From NCBI GenBank assembly GCA_031291675.1, contig JARLIO010000024.1:1-64000 (forward strand): 64,000 bases of DNA, given 5' to 3'. A program made the position numbers and the translations under genes. Origin of the DNA: Azospirillaceae bacterium (GTDB lineage: Bacteria; Pseudomonadota; Alphaproteobacteria; Azospirillales; Azospirillaceae). The first letter of the stretch is position 1. Every line of letters starts with the position of its first letter. Under the pieces are notes generated by a model. It did not search any database. It was given only the letters and a program-made list of their open reading frames with translations, and was not told where the DNA came from. Shown one piece after another: positions 1 to 9,704 of this stretch.

Positions 1-113
1 ACCTTGGCCACGACTACTTCGATCACAGGGCAAAGGTCGCACAGACCAACCGCCTCGTCGCTCGCCTGGAAAATCTCGGCTACCTCGTCGAAATCACCCC
101 GATGGCCGCATGA
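1..113 (+). CDS. C-terminal tail of a probable transposase (partial, left edge)
   Basis: An open frame enters from the left edge and stops at 111-113. The last 36 residues run LGHDYFDHRAKVAQ... to ...EITPMAA. A tail of the form LGxDYFDxR...RLVxRLExLGY is one I associate with transposase C-termini, but I cannot name the IS family from so short a piece. Its TGA overlaps the first ATG of the mod remnant. The position fits an insertion that removed the 5' part of mod. Seen: the open frame and the junction. Inferred: transposase identity. Confidence 0.35.
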   Translation, partial: LGHDYFDHRAKVAQTNRLVARLENLGYLVEITPMAA

Positions 114-1405
114 CCAGATCGACAAAGTTTCTTTCTAGCGCAGATGATGTTGAAATTCACAATTTGCGCAAAATTTGTGACGAGATATTCGGCGCGGAAG
201 GTTTCGTTGCGCAGTTTGTTTGGAAGGCCAGGCAATTTACAGACGCGCGTGCGAAAACAAATGTATCAACGGACCATGAGTATATCATCGCGTATGCCAA
301 ATCTGGCAGTACGGCATTGAGAGGGGTAAAGCGCGACGAGTCAAAATTTTCCAATCCAGACAATGATCCGCGCGGTGATTGGATGAGCCGGAGTATCCTA
401 GGACTTGCCACCGAAGAGCAACGGCCAAACCTCCACTATGAAATCTTGGAGCCAGCTACAGGGCGCAAGTTTCCACCCAACGCTTCTACCGGATGGCGTT
501 ATTCAAAAGAAAGGATGGCGGAATTAGTAAAGGCAGGATGTATATTATTTCCAAAAAGTGATGACGGTCGGCCTCGCGAGAAGAAATTCCGTTCGCAAAT
601 GCAATCGGAACTTATTGCATTTCGATCCGTGATAGACGGCGTTCATACTGCGGATGGAACACAGGAAATCAGAGAAATATTTGGCGCTGATCTATTTCCG
701 TTTCCTAAGCCCACCAAGCTGCTTGAGAAACTAATTGAACAGGTGGCCGATGAGGATGGTGACGTCGTCCTAGACTTTTTTGGTGGCTCTGCGACGACCG
801 CACATGGCGTAATGAATTTGAACGCTTCAGATGGTGTTAACCGTCGATTTGTGCTTGTTCAGTATCCGGAAAAGATGGATGAGGCATCGGCTGCCTCAAA
901 GATTGGCCTATCGAGCATTGCAGAAATCGGTAAGGAGCGCATCCGCCGCGCTGGGGCAAAGATCGTCGAAGGCGCCTGCCATCCCGGCTGGAACAAGGAC
1001 ATCGGTTTTCGCGTCCTAAAGATCGACACCTCGAACATGCAGGATGTCTACTATCGCCCTGACGAGGTCAATCAGGCCGACTTGCTCGCTGCCGTAGACA
1101 ACATCAAGCCGGGCCGCACGGCCGACGATCTGCTTTTTCAGGTGTTGGTCGATTGGGGCCTCGACCTGACGCTGCCCATCTGCCGCGAGACGGTGCAGGG
1201 CAAGACGGTGTTCTTCGTGGACGACAATGTTCTTGTCGCTTGCTTTGACACCGGCATCACGGAGGATCTGGTCAAAGAACTGGCCAGCTCCGAGCCGCTG
1301 CGGGTCGTCTTTCGCGACAATGGCTTCGTCTCCGATGCGGTGAAGATCAACGTCGAACAGGTTTTCCGGCAGCTTTCGCCCGGCACCGACGTCAAGTCGA
1401 TCTGA
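110..1405 (+). pseudogene. mod: 5'-truncated type III DNA methyltransferase (Mod)
   Basis: Mod subunits of type III restriction-modification systems methylate adenine in the recognition site. The 431 codons start near the segment that normally follows the catalytic DPPY motif (EIHNLRKICDEIFG at about residue 16). They continue through the target-recognition region and end with the SAM-binding motif VVLDFFGGSATTAHG at about 219-233. No DPPY is present, and the roughly 100-200 residues that normally precede this point are missing; the upstream bases encode a transposase-like tail. The remaining protein should not methylate. The first ~800 bases are visibly AT-richer than the 3' part and than res. 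res follows after 4 bases. A functional start far upstream cannot be excluded only if the upstream stop is a sequence error. Confidence 0.8.
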
Positions 1406-1409
1406 GGGG

Positions 1410-4400
1410 ATGGCCATGAAGCTAAAATTCAAGGTCCAGCCCTACCAAACCAACGCCGTGGAGTCGGTTGTCGACTGTTTCGCCGGCCAGCCACTCGTGA
1501 GCGGCACAAGCTACCGGATCGATCCCGGCCGGAAGGCGCAAACCAGCGCCTTCGAGGAGGGGTTCAAGAATGCCGATCTCCAGTTGGCTGACGCCCAGGT
1601 GCTGGCCAACATCCGCGATGTGCAAAAGCGCCAGAACCTTCCACTCTCCGACAAGCTGGTGGTGAGCGCGGGCTGCAAGTTCAACCTCGATGTCGAGATG
1701 GAAACCGGCACCGGCAAGACCTACTGCTACATCAAGACCATTTTCGAGATGAACAAGCGCTATGGCTGGTCGAAGTTCATCATCATGGTGCCGTCGATCG
1801 CCATCCGCGAAGGCGTCTATAAGTCACTTCAGATCACGGCCGATCATTTCACCGAGAGTTACGGCAAGAAGGCGCGGTTTTTCATCTACAATTCCAAACG
1901 GCTGCACGAGCTGGAGAGCTTTTCGTCCGATGCCGGCATCAATGTCATGGTCATCAACATCCAGGCGTTTGCCGCGAAGGGTGCGGACAATCGCCGGATC
2001 TACGACGAGTTGGACGATTTCCAGTCCCGCCGCCCCATCGACGTCATTGCCTCGAACCGCCCCATCCTGATCCTCGACGAGCCTCAAAAGATGGAAGGCA
2101 AGGCCACTATGGAGGCCTTGCCGAAATTCAAGCCGCTGGCGATCCTGCGCTATTCGGCGACCCATAAGACGCAGCACAATCGCATCCATCGACTCGACGC
2201 CCTCGATGCCTATAACCAGAAGCTGGTGAAGAAGATCGCCGTGCGCGGCATTCAGACTCGCGGCCTGGCTGGGACGAACGCCTACCTCTATCTCGAAGGG
2301 ATCGAGATTTCCAAGAAGGCGCCGGTCGCGCGGATCGAGCTTGAGGTGCGGCTGAAGTCAGGCGAGATCAAGCGCCAGCTCAAGCGCCTGGAATTCCGGG
2401 ACGATTTGTTCGTCGAGTCCGGCGAGTTGGATCAGTACCACGACGGCTTCACCATCTCGCAGATCGACTACAACCACGACACCGTCGAGTTCACCAACGG
2501 CCTCGTGTTGAAAGCCGGGGAGGCGACGGGCGACGTGTCCGAGCGCGACATTCGGCGCATCCAGATCCGTGAAACGATCAAGGCCCATTTCGATAAGGAA
2601 AAGCAGCTTTTCGCACAGGGCATCAAGGTGCTCTCGCTCTTCTTCATCGATGAGGTGGTGAAATACCGGGACTACAGCCAGGCCGATGAAAAGGGGGAGT
2701 ACGCCCGCGTCTTCGAAGATGAGTATGGGCTACTCAAGACCGAGTACCTGTCCGAACTGGCGTTGGACAATGAGAAGTACCATGCCTTCCTCGAACGAGA
2801 CCCGACGGCCAAGGTGCATGAGGGGTATTTCTCGATCGACAAGCAAAAGCGGCTGGTCGATCCGGACATCAAGAAAACCGGCGAGGACAAGGGGCTATCG
2901 GACGACACCGACGCCTATGATCTCATCCTGAAGAACAAGGAGCGCCTGCTGTCGCAAGACGAACCAGTGCGTTTCATCTTTTCGCACTCGGCGCTACGCG
3001 AGGGCTGGGATAATCCCAATGTCTTCGTCATGTGCATGCTCAAGCACAGCGACAACATGATTTCGCGCCGCCAGGAGGTAGGACGCGGCCTGCGGTTGTC
3101 GGTTAATCAGAACGGCGATCGCATGGATCAACCAGCTATCGTCCACGACATCAATGTGCTGACCGTCGTTGCCAGCGAGAGCTACAAGGACTTCGTCGCC
3201 GGCCTGCAAAAGGAGATCGCTGAAACGCTTTCCTCCAGGCCACGAAAGGCGACGGAAGCCTTTTTCACGGGCAAGACGTTTGCCACTGACTCAGGCCCCG
3301 TTGAGGTCAGCCCGGCTCTCGCTAAGCAAATCTATCGGTATCTCGTGAAAAACGACTACACCGATGATGCCGATCAGGTCGCTGGCGCTTATCATGAGGC
3401 CAAGGCGGCAGGAACTTTGGCGACGCTGCCTGACGATCTGAAGCCCTACGCCGATCAGGTGTTTCAGCTCATCGAGAGCGTGTTCAGTGACGCTCAGCTG
3501 CCGAAAATTGACGACGGCCGCAAGCCAAAGACCAATCCGCTAAACGCCAATTTCGAAAAGAAGGAATTCCAGGCGCTCTGGTCGCGGATCAACCAAAGGG
3601 CTGTTTATCGGGTTGAGTTCGATTCCGACGAATTGGTCCGCAAATGCGTGAGCGCGCTGGACAGCCAGCTCAGGGTGACGCCGTTGCAATACACGGTTCA
3701 GACGGGCATCCAGGCGGACGAAATTGCCGATGAGCAGCTGAGGTCTGGCGATGGATTCCAGGTCACAAACACCGCTACTGAGCGGGGTGGCTCCGTCTAT
3801 TCGCTTGTGAAGTACGACCTGATCGGGAAAATCGGCGAACTCGTTCAGCTCACGCGCACGACAGTGGCGGAAATCCTGACAGGAATTGCACCGGCCGTGT
3901 TCGGCCAGTTCAAGGAAAACCCAGAGCATTTTATATCGGAAGCCTCGCGGATCATCGCCGAGCAGAAAGCGACGATGGTGATCGAGCGTCTTGCCTACGA
4001 CGGCCTGGCCGAGCGCTATGACGTCGATATCTTCACCGCCAATCAGACCGGGCAAGATTTTTCGAGGGCCAGCGCCAAGCTCAAGAACCATGTCTACGAC
4101 TATGTGGTGACGGATTCTGATGTCGAACGGCGCTTTGTCGCTGAACTCGACACCAGCGAGGAAGTGGTGGTCTACGCCAAGCTGCCCCGTGGTTTCCTCA
4201 TCCCGACGCCGGTCGGCGACTACAATCCCGACTGGGCCATTTCCTTCAAGGAGGGAAGCGTCAGGCACATCTATTTTGTGGCTGAGACGAAGGGTACGAT
4301 GTCATCCATGAAGTTGCGTGAGATTGAAAACACCAAGATCGCATGTGCGCGGAAGTTCTTTGATGAGATCGGTCGCCGGGTTTCTGAAGACCGCGTAAAA

Positions 4401-4457
4401 TATGATGTCGTGACTGACTACGCGAAGCTCATGGACATCGTCGGGCGAGCCGCCTGA
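1410..4457 (+). CDS. res: Type III restriction enzyme Res subunit (SF2 translocase plus PD-(D/E)XK nuclease)
   Basis: Res pairs with Mod to cut DNA in an ATP-dependent way. The 1015-residue length is normal for the family. Walker A ETGTGKT lies at 98-104, the DEAD-like box LDEPQ near 220, motif III YSATHK near 247, motifs V and VI ([20 protein letters not shown]) near 530-560, and a C-terminal nuclease core NPDW...AETKG near 938-960. The ATG at 1410 lies directly on the GGGG; the ATG at 1416 (MKLKFK) has better spacing from GAGGGG and may be the true start. The gene looks intact although mod is broken. An active Res without a methylating Mod would normally be inert, because Res needs Mod for DNA recognition. 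Confidence 0.93.
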   Translation: MAMKLKFKVQPYQTNAVESVVDCFAGQPLVSGTSYRIDPGRKAQTSAFEEGFKNADLQLADAQVLANIRDVQKRQNLPLSDKLVVSAGCKFNLDVEMETGTGKTYCYIKTIFEMNKRYGWSKFIIMVPSIAIREGVYKSLQITADHFTESYGKKARFFIYNSKRLHELESFSSDAGINVMVINIQAFAAKGADNRRIYDELDDFQSRRPIDVIASNRPILILDEPQKMEGKATMEALPKFKPLAILRYSATHKTQHNRIHRLDALDAYNQKLVKKIAVRGIQTRGLAGTNAYLYLEGIEISKKAPVARIELEVRLKSGEIKRQLKRLEFRDDLFVESGELDQYHDGFTISQIDYNHDTVEFTNGLVLKAGEATGDVSERDIRRIQIRETIKAHFDKEKQLFAQGIKVLSLFFIDEVVKYRDYSQADEKGEYARVFEDEYGLLKTEYLSELALDNEKYHAFLERDPTAKVHEGYFSIDKQKRLVDPDIKKTGEDKGLSDDTDAYDLILKNKERLLSQDEPVRFIFSHSALREGWDNPNVFVMCMLKHSDNMISRRQEVGRGLRLSVNQNGDRMDQPAIVHDINVLTVVASESYKDFVAGLQKEIAETLSSRPRKATEAFFTGKTFATDSGPVEVSPALAKQIYRYLVKNDYTDDADQVAGAYHEAKAAGTLATLPDDLKPYADQVFQLIESVFSDAQLPKIDDGRKPKTNPLNANFEKKEFQALWSRINQRAVYRVEFDSDELVRKCVSALDSQLRVTPLQYTVQTGIQADEIADEQLRSGDGFQVTNTATERGGSVYSLVKYDLIGKIGELVQLTRTTVAEILTGIAPAVFGQFKENPEHFISEASRIIAEQKATMVIERLAYDGLAERYDVDIFTANQTGQDFSRASAKLKNHVYDYVVTDSDVERRFVAELDTSEEVVVYAKLPRGFLIPTPVGDYNPDWAISFKEGSVRHIYFVAETKGTMSSMKLREIENTKIACARKFFDEIGRRVSEDRVKYDVVTDYAKLMDIVGRAA

Positions 4458-4488
4458 ATCAGAATAGCGAATAAAATTGGGGGTAACC

Positions 4489-5676
4489 TTGAGCGTCAGT
4501 TTTCACAATCCCGATCAATATATGGCGGCTTTGCGCAAGATCATTGCGCAAGGGCGCAAGCGGATCGGTCTGCTAATAGGTGCCGGTGCGCCGGCTGGAA
4601 TGGAGCGGGACGACGGAACTCGTCCCCTCATTCCAGCGGTGGCGGGCCTGACGACACAGGTTCTCGACGCGATCAAGCCCACCTACGAAGTTCAGCTCAA
4701 GGGCCTACAAGCGGATCTGGCGAAGTCAGATATCGAGACGTTGCTGTCACGCATTCGCGCGCTGAGCGGCGTGATCGGGACCACGCAGGTCCACGGCTGT
4801 GATGGACCCGGATACAAGGCGATGGCTGAGGCGATCTGCTCAGAGATCGGGAAGATCGTGAACGTAAACCTCCCTTCTCGGCCGTCGCCGTATAGCGAGT
4901 TGGTGAGTTGGATCACCGGCGCGCCTCGCGAGCATGCCGTGGAGATATTCACAACCAACTATGACCTGCTCTTCGAAGAAGCGTTCGAACGTGTGAAGGC
5001 GCCATATTTCGACGGCTTTGCAGGCGCGCGCGAAGCGTTCTTTGATCCGGCGTCCGTCGCAGGTGACCAGTTGTCCACACGATGGACGCGTCTTTGGAAG
5101 CTGCATGGTTCACTTGGATGGAAGGCGAACGCGCACGGGGAGGTTATTCGAACCGGCCAGATCGACGCTACCCATCTGATCTTTCCGGAGCACCTGAAAT
5201 ATGAGCAGACCCAGAAGGCGCCATATGCCGCACTGCTCGACAGGCTCCGCAACTTTCTGGCGACCGAAGATACCCTTTTGGTATCGATCGGTTTCTCCTT
5301 CGCCGACGCGCACATCGCAGCCAGAATCGACGAGGCGCTCGCCGCGAATCCAGCGGCCAGCGTGTTCGCGTTCCAGTTTCAAGCACTCGATAAGGAAGTG
5401 TGCGCCGCCGAACTTGCTGCGCGGCGTCCCAACTTCAGCGCCTATGCGCGCGACAAGGCTGTGATCAGTGGCGTCGCGGCGGAATGGGCTGCGCCCGGCG
5501 AACTGCCGACCAAAGATTGGGGGCCGATCCGCGGCAGCTATTGGGCGTCCCCCACCACTGGCGCTCCCGCCGAGTTCACGCTTGGTGCGATCGATGCTTT
5601 CGCCAGATTCTTCGCGAACTCTCGCTCACCTCAGGCTTTCGATGCCCCGGCTGCACCTATGGCTGTAACGCCATGA
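4489..5676 (+). CDS. SIR2-domain NADase-like defence protein
   Basis: This is a SIR2-superfamily protein of the kind paired with HerA in anti-phage systems, where the SIR2 part consumes NAD+. Visible motifs are IGLLIGAGAPAG near 25-36 (the GAGxS-like nucleotide loop), TTNYD near 155, KLHGSLGW near 204 and VSIGFSFADAHI near 263, the standard order for this family. I place the start at TTG 4489, five bases after GGGGG; the upstream in-frame TTG at 4477 has no ribosome site. The TGA overlaps the ATG of the HerA gene by 4 bases (ATGA at 5673-5676), which implies translational coupling. Length is about 395 residues. The NADase role is inferred from the family. Confidence 0.88.
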   Translation: MSVSFHNPDQYMAALRKIIAQGRKRIGLLIGAGAPAGMERDDGTRPLIPAVAGLTTQVLDAIKPTYEVQLKGLQADLAKSDIETLLSRIRALSGVIGTTQVHGCDGPGYKAMAEAICSEIGKIVNVNLPSRPSPYSELVSWITGAPREHAVEIFTTNYDLLFEEAFERVKAPYFDGFAGAREAFFDPASVAGDQLSTRWTRLWKLHGSLGWKANAHGEVIRTGQIDATHLIFPEHLKYEQTQKAPYAALLDRLRNFLATEDTLLVSIGFSFADAHIAARIDEALAANPAASVFAFQFQALDKEVCAAELAARRPNFSAYARDKAVISGVAAEWAAPGELPTKDWGPIRGSYWASPTTGAPAEFTLGAIDAFARFFANSRSPQAFDAPAAPMAVTP

Positions 5677-7472
5677 CGAGTCCGACCTTTCTTGGCCGAG
5701 TCGGTAGCGTGGCCGGATCCACCGTCAGCGTGCGCCAAGCGGAGTCGGTGGCGTCCGGCATCGCCATTATCGATGGGCGTAGTTACCGCGTCGCGCAGGT
5801 CGGGAGCTTTGTCCGCATCCCTCAAGGGTATCACGACCTTTATGGAATCATCTCCGAAGTCGGCGCACAGGCGACTCCCGAAACGCTGGCCGATGCCCGG
5901 CAGCGTGGCGAAAACTGGATGACCGTCCAGTTGGTGGGCGAGATTGTCGAAACCAGCTTTGAGCGCGGGATCAGTCAATATCCCGGCATCAATGATGAGG
6001 TCCACCTTGTCACCGAAGATGATCTTGGCCGAATTTATGGCACGCTCGATGCTGGCCAGATCACGATCGGTCGGTTAGCTGGTGCCGAGAGCATCCCGGT
6101 GCGCATCGACCTGGACAAGCTGGTCACCCGGCACAGTGCGGTGCTTGGCTCGACCGGGTCGGGCAAGTCGACCACGATCGCGAGCCTGTTACGCTCGATC
6201 TGCCAATCCGAGTCTGGCGGCAAGTGCGCAAGCGCGCGCATCCTCCTGCTCGACATTCATGGCGAATATGGCGACGCCTTGAAGTCAATGGCGTCAGTGT
6301 TCCGGGTCAATCCGACGGGTGAAGACGAGAAGCCATTGTTCGTGCCCTATTGGGCAATGGACACAATCGAACTTCTCGAGTTCATGATGGGGTCGCTGAC
6401 GGAGAATGCATTCACCGGAATCCTAGACAAGATCCAAGATGCCAAGCTTGCAGTCGCGGGCGGTGTTGCGGGTGTTGATGTAAATGCGCTGACTGTGAAC
6501 ACGCCGCTTCCGTACAGCCTCAAGCAACTGTGGTTTGAACTCGTAGATCCAGAATATAAAACCTGGGCGGACAGCCAACGGACCCAGCCAGCGTTGGAAG
6601 AGGACGGCGACGGGGATGCTGAGACCCTCAAAACCCCCAAATATAGGACGCCCGGCGCTGGTAGCGCCGTTCCTCTGATGAACCAGAAGAATGTCTTGGG
6701 TATTCGCCGACAACTGGCGCAAATGCGGTCACGCCTTCTGGACCGGCAGTATGATTTCATGCTGCATCCGGGAGATTGGGAGCCCAATCTAAAAGGCAAA
6801 CCGGAGAAAGATCTGCCAGAACTGCTCGAAAGCTGGTTCGGACACGACAAACCTATCACCGTGCTCGACCTGTCGGGCGTTCCCAGCCAGGTGCTGGTCA
6901 GGCTTATAGGCGGAATCCTAAACATCACATACGAAGCGCTGTTTTGGGGTCGCAACCTTCCGGAGGGTGGGCGCAACCGGCCTGAGCTGATCGTTATGGA
7001 AGAGGCGCATCGTTATCTCGGCAAGGATGCCAACAGTCCGGCGCGTGACATGGTGCAGCGGATCGTCAAAGAAGGACGCAAGTTTGGTGTTGGGGCGATG
7101 ATTGTCAGTCAGCGGCCCTCCGAGATTGACGAAACGATCCTGTCGCAATGCGGCACTCTGATGGCGTTGCGGCTATCGAATAGCGCAGACCAGGCCAAGG
7201 TGAAGGCCGCGCTCCCAGATAGCTTGAGCGGTCTCGTCGAAACGCTGCCTGTTCTCCGGACGGGCGAGGCAATCATCATGGGTGAGGCGGCACGACTGCC
7301 GATCCGTTGCCGGATCAATCTCCCTCCGGAGGGGCAGAGGCCTAGCAGTGAAGACCCGCCAGTAAGTGCTGCTTGGACCAAGTCGCGCGGCACGGAAGAT
7401 TATGAGCGGCTCGCCGCGGCGTGGCGTTCACAGGATCCCAAATGGGGCCAAAAATCGAAGGAGACAGAATGA
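5673..7472 (+). CDS. herA: HerA-type hexameric DNA translocase (DUF87 ATPase)
   Basis: HerA/FtsK-like ATPases form hexameric rings that move DNA; with SIR2 they form a large defence assembly. The 599-residue protein has an N-terminal HAS-barrel-like beta region, Walker A GSTGSGKST near 160-168, Walker B LIVMEEAHR near 440, and RKFGVGAMIVSQRP plus LSQCGTLMALRLSN near 468-505, the arginine-finger and sensor region. The start is the ATG at 5673 overlapping the SIR2 stop. A longer open frame reaches back to 5400 but lies inside the SIR2 gene. An acidic insert (near 308-318) separates the two halves of the ATPase core. The stop overlaps the next ATG by 4 bases. Confidence 0.92.
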   Translation: MTSPTFLGRVGSVAGSTVSVRQAESVASGIAIIDGRSYRVAQVGSFVRIPQGYHDLYGIISEVGAQATPETLADARQRGENWMTVQLVGEIVETSFERGISQYPGINDEVHLVTEDDLGRIYGTLDAGQITIGRLAGAESIPVRIDLDKLVTRHSAVLGSTGSGKSTTIASLLRSICQSESGGKCASARILLLDIHGEYGDALKSMASVFRVNPTGEDEKPLFVPYWAMDTIELLEFMMGSLTENAFTGILDKIQDAKLAVAGGVAGVDVNALTVNTPLPYSLKQLWFELVDPEYKTWADSQRTQPALEEDGDGDAETLKTPKYRTPGAGSAVPLMNQKNVLGIRRQLAQMRSRLLDRQYDFMLHPGDWEPNLKGKPEKDLPELLESWFGHDKPITVLDLSGVPSQVLVRLIGGILNITYEALFWGRNLPEGGRNRPELIVMEEAHRYLGKDANSPARDMVQRIVKEGRKFGVGAMIVSQRPSEIDETILSQCGTLMALRLSNSADQAKVKAALPDSLSGLVETLPVLRTGEAIIMGEAARLPIRCRINLPPEGQRPSSEDPPVSAAWTKSRGTEDYERLAAAWRSQDPKWGQKSKETE

Positions 7473-7681
7473 TGCAGCGGCAAGCGGTTAGCTCGGACAA
7501 CATCGCTTCAATTGGATATGATGAGCCCACGCAGTTGCTTGAGGTCGAGTTCCTCAACGGCGGAATCTATCACTATTTCAATGTCCCATCGGTTGTGTAC
7601 GAGGGCCTGATGGCGGCACCATCCCACGGGACCTACCTCAACGCATACGTCAAAGGACAATATCAGTATCAGAAGCTCTGA
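7469..7681 (+). CDS. KTSC-domain small protein, third gene of the SIR2-HerA cassette
   Basis: The 70-residue protein matches the KTSC family: SSDNIASIGYDEP near the N-terminus, LEVEFLNGGIYHYFNVP in the middle with the characteristic YxY, and AYVKGQYQYQKL at the end. KTSC domains also occur at the end of some lysyl-tRNA synthetases; their function is unknown and RNA binding has been suggested. AAGGAG at 7458-7463 lies five bases before ATG 7469, and that ATG overlaps the herA stop, so all three genes form one tightly coupled operon. A role as regulator or sensor of the SIR2-HerA complex is my inference from the overlap alone. Confidence 0.85.
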   Translation: MMQRQAVSSDNIASIGYDEPTQLLEVEFLNGGIYHYFNVPSVVYEGLMAAPSHGTYLNAYVKGQYQYQKL

Positions 7682-8630
7682 TTGAGCAGAAGGATGATGA
7701 GTTGCGCGGCGCACATGATTCGTGTCAATCGGCACTGCCAGAGGTTTGCCGAGTCGCATATGTCAGGCCGGGGAAGCAAAGTTTGGTTACGGTCGCCATT
7801 TCCAATGATGGCAATCAATCGAGGTATTGGCGGCATGCACGGACGCACCTGCAACGTTTCATGCGTCTCGTCGCTTGACGATAGTCCCCGAAAGTTCGTT
7901 TTTCGGGCTAATTCCGAAAAATCCAATGATTTCAAAAGCCGCCATTTTTGACGGCTTCGCTGACGGACTTTTTCAAATGAAAAATAATTTTCCGATTTAA
8001 TATCAAGGACATAATGTGACCATTGACCATCGAGTGGGAATGAAATGATGTGGTTCGCGGCGTTTCGTCAACGATCACCTTGAAGCGATGGGCTCTGACG
8101 GTGCGCGATCGAGGTGCGGACAGCATCCAGGTCGGTCATTTGGCGGGAGCCCGAGCGAATCGCATCGTTGCTCGCCTCGACGCAGTACCATCGCGTGGCC
8201 GGTCGGCGGCTTCGTTTCTTGCTCTGCGACGATGGCGGCCTGACGCGACGGCTCTCCTGGCTGCTGCTTTGCATCGAACCGAGAGGTTGCAAGGGCGACG
8301 GGGGTCGTGGGCGCGGGCTCGCTCGCAGCGGCCGAAGTTGAGACGGCCTGGTCGCAGATCAGCGGCTGATCTTCCGACGATGGCCGTGATCTCGTAGCAC
8401 AGGGAGGTCGAACCTTGCCGATCGACGCTCTTATCGCCATCAATGCCTTTCGGTTCAGTGATAGGGATCACTCCGGCTGTTTTTAGCACCCCTCTACTTC
8501 AGCATTTTCTAACCTGACCTATGCCTCGGCAGGTGCAAATTGCGCCATTGAGGGAGCTGTCGGTCTAAGCGATATGCACCTTTTAATTGAAACAAGTGGC
8601 TGAATTTGCCGAAAGAACTGTCGTCCTTCT
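7682..8630. other. Gene-free stretch downstream of the SIR2-HerA-KTSC operon
   Basis: No open frame here resembles a protein I know, and overlapping frames on both strands are short and compositionally random. It contains an AT-rich patch near 7980-8050 and two hairpins: CCCGAAA/TTTCGGG at 7887-7907 with a 7-base loop, and AAGCCG/CGGCTT at 7936-7957. Neither is followed by a good T run, so termination of the defence operon is only a guess. The stretch may be decayed mobile DNA. Confidence 0.4.
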
Positions 8631-9611
8631 TCAAATGCGCACTACGACCTTTCCACCGGCCTTGTCCGTCTCCATCAGCCGGTGCGCCGCCTGGATGTCT
8701 TCGAAACCAAAGACGCGGGCGGGTTTTGCCTGGTAGTCCTCTCGGGCTGCATAGTCAGCGATTTGCTGGAATGGAACCTCGCCGAGCGGATAACCCGGGG
8801 CGCCGAAGGCCAACGCGCTGGCGAATGTGCTGAGATGAACGCCGCTGGGCATCTGGAAGACAGGATCAAACTTGTCCAACGGCGTGCCACCGCCAAGAAA
8901 CCCGGCCAGGCAAACATGACCGCCTCGCCGAAGCGTCGCCAGAGAGTCGAGGACGCTCGTTGTGCCGATCAGTTCCAGCACCGCGTCCACACCGGCCGGC
9001 GCGATGTCACGCACCGCCGCGGCCAATTCGCGGGCGCCAATCAGGACATGTGCCGCCCCGAGTCGGTACAGCATTTCGGCCCGCTCCGCCCGGCGAGTGG
9101 TGGCGACCGTTCTCACGCCCAGTCCGGTCGCGATGTTCAAGGCCGCTTGACCCAGCGCCGAAGTCGCACCCCGGATCACCAGAATCTGGGAGGGAGCCAG
9201 TTGGAGATTCCCGAGCAGGCAGGTCCAAGCCGTAGCGTAGGATTCAGGAAGCGCTGCGAGTTCTTCCCAAGGCAAATCAGTGTCCATGGCGACAACGTTT
9301 TCGCGCGGCACGCTCACAAACTCGGCGTAGGAGCCGTTACGTGTACGTCCCATCCCGCCTGTAAGAGCGACGACCTTTTGGCCGGGCGCAAAGCCACCCT
9401 CGGGATCGGTCTCTATGACGCCGGCGCACTCGATGCCGCTGATCTCTGCCACCTCGCCCCAGGCACCGCTCCGAAAGTAGAGTTCAGCCCGGTTCAAGCC
9501 GAAGGCTTTGACGGCGACCAGAACTTCGCCCAACTGTGGCTCCGGTTTCGGGCGTTCGGTGAGGCGGAGAACTTCGGGACCGCCGGGGCGGGTTATGACG
9601 ATGGCGCGCAT
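8631..9611 (-). CDS. Medium-chain dehydrogenase/reductase, quinone oxidoreductase type
   Basis: The 326-residue protein belongs to the zinc-independent branch of the MDR superfamily (NADPH:quinone reductase-like). The N-terminal GroES-like part includes GPEVLRLTERPKP and GLNRAELYFRSG; the family's zinc ligands are not evident. The Rossmann fold has ILVIRGATSALGQAALNIA near 144-162, followed by GAAHVLIG and the HVCLAGFLGGG strand. The substrate cannot be told. It is transcribed divergently from a LysR regulator, the classic layout for LysR control of an adjacent enzyme. GAAAGAAGGAG-like purines precede the ATG. Confidence 0.82.
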   Translation of the reverse strand: MRAIVITRPGGPEVLRLTERPKPEPQLGEVLVAVKAFGLNRAELYFRSGAWGEVAEISGIECAGVIETDPEGGFAPGQKVVALTGGMGRTRNGSYAEFVSVPRENVVAMDTDLPWEELAALPESYATAWTCLLGNLQLAPSQILVIRGATSALGQAALNIATGLGVRTVATTRRAERAEMLYRLGAAHVLIGARELAAAVRDIAPAGVDAVLELIGTTSVLDSLATLRRGGHVCLAGFLGGGTPLDKFDPVFQMPSGVHLSTFASALAFGAPGYPLGEVPFQQIADYAAREDYQAKPARVFGFEDIQAAHRLMETDKAGGKVVVRI

Positions 9612-9658
9612 GGGGGTGCTCCTTCTTTCTTCTCAGGAGGTTTACCGGCGTCGTGTAT

Positions 9659-9672
9659 CGAAATATATTACG
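9659..9672. promoter_or_regulatory. Candidate LysR operator in the divergent MDR/LysR intergenic region
   Basis: CGAAATATATTACG is a 14-base palindrome with one mismatched pair, in the 93-base gap between the divergently transcribed oxidoreductase and LysR genes. LysR proteins usually bind AT-rich interrupted palindromes of the T-N11-A kind in such gaps. Binding by the neighbouring regulator is inferred. Confidence 0.4.
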
Positions 9673-9704
9673 AAGTTTCTTCAAACATTGTAGATTTTAT
9701 CGCC

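Noticed and set aside
5400-5672. N-terminal extension of the HerA frame
   Set aside because: It lies inside the SIR2 coding region and is cysteine/arginine-rich; the ATG at 5673 overlapping the SIR2 stop is typical of coupled genes.
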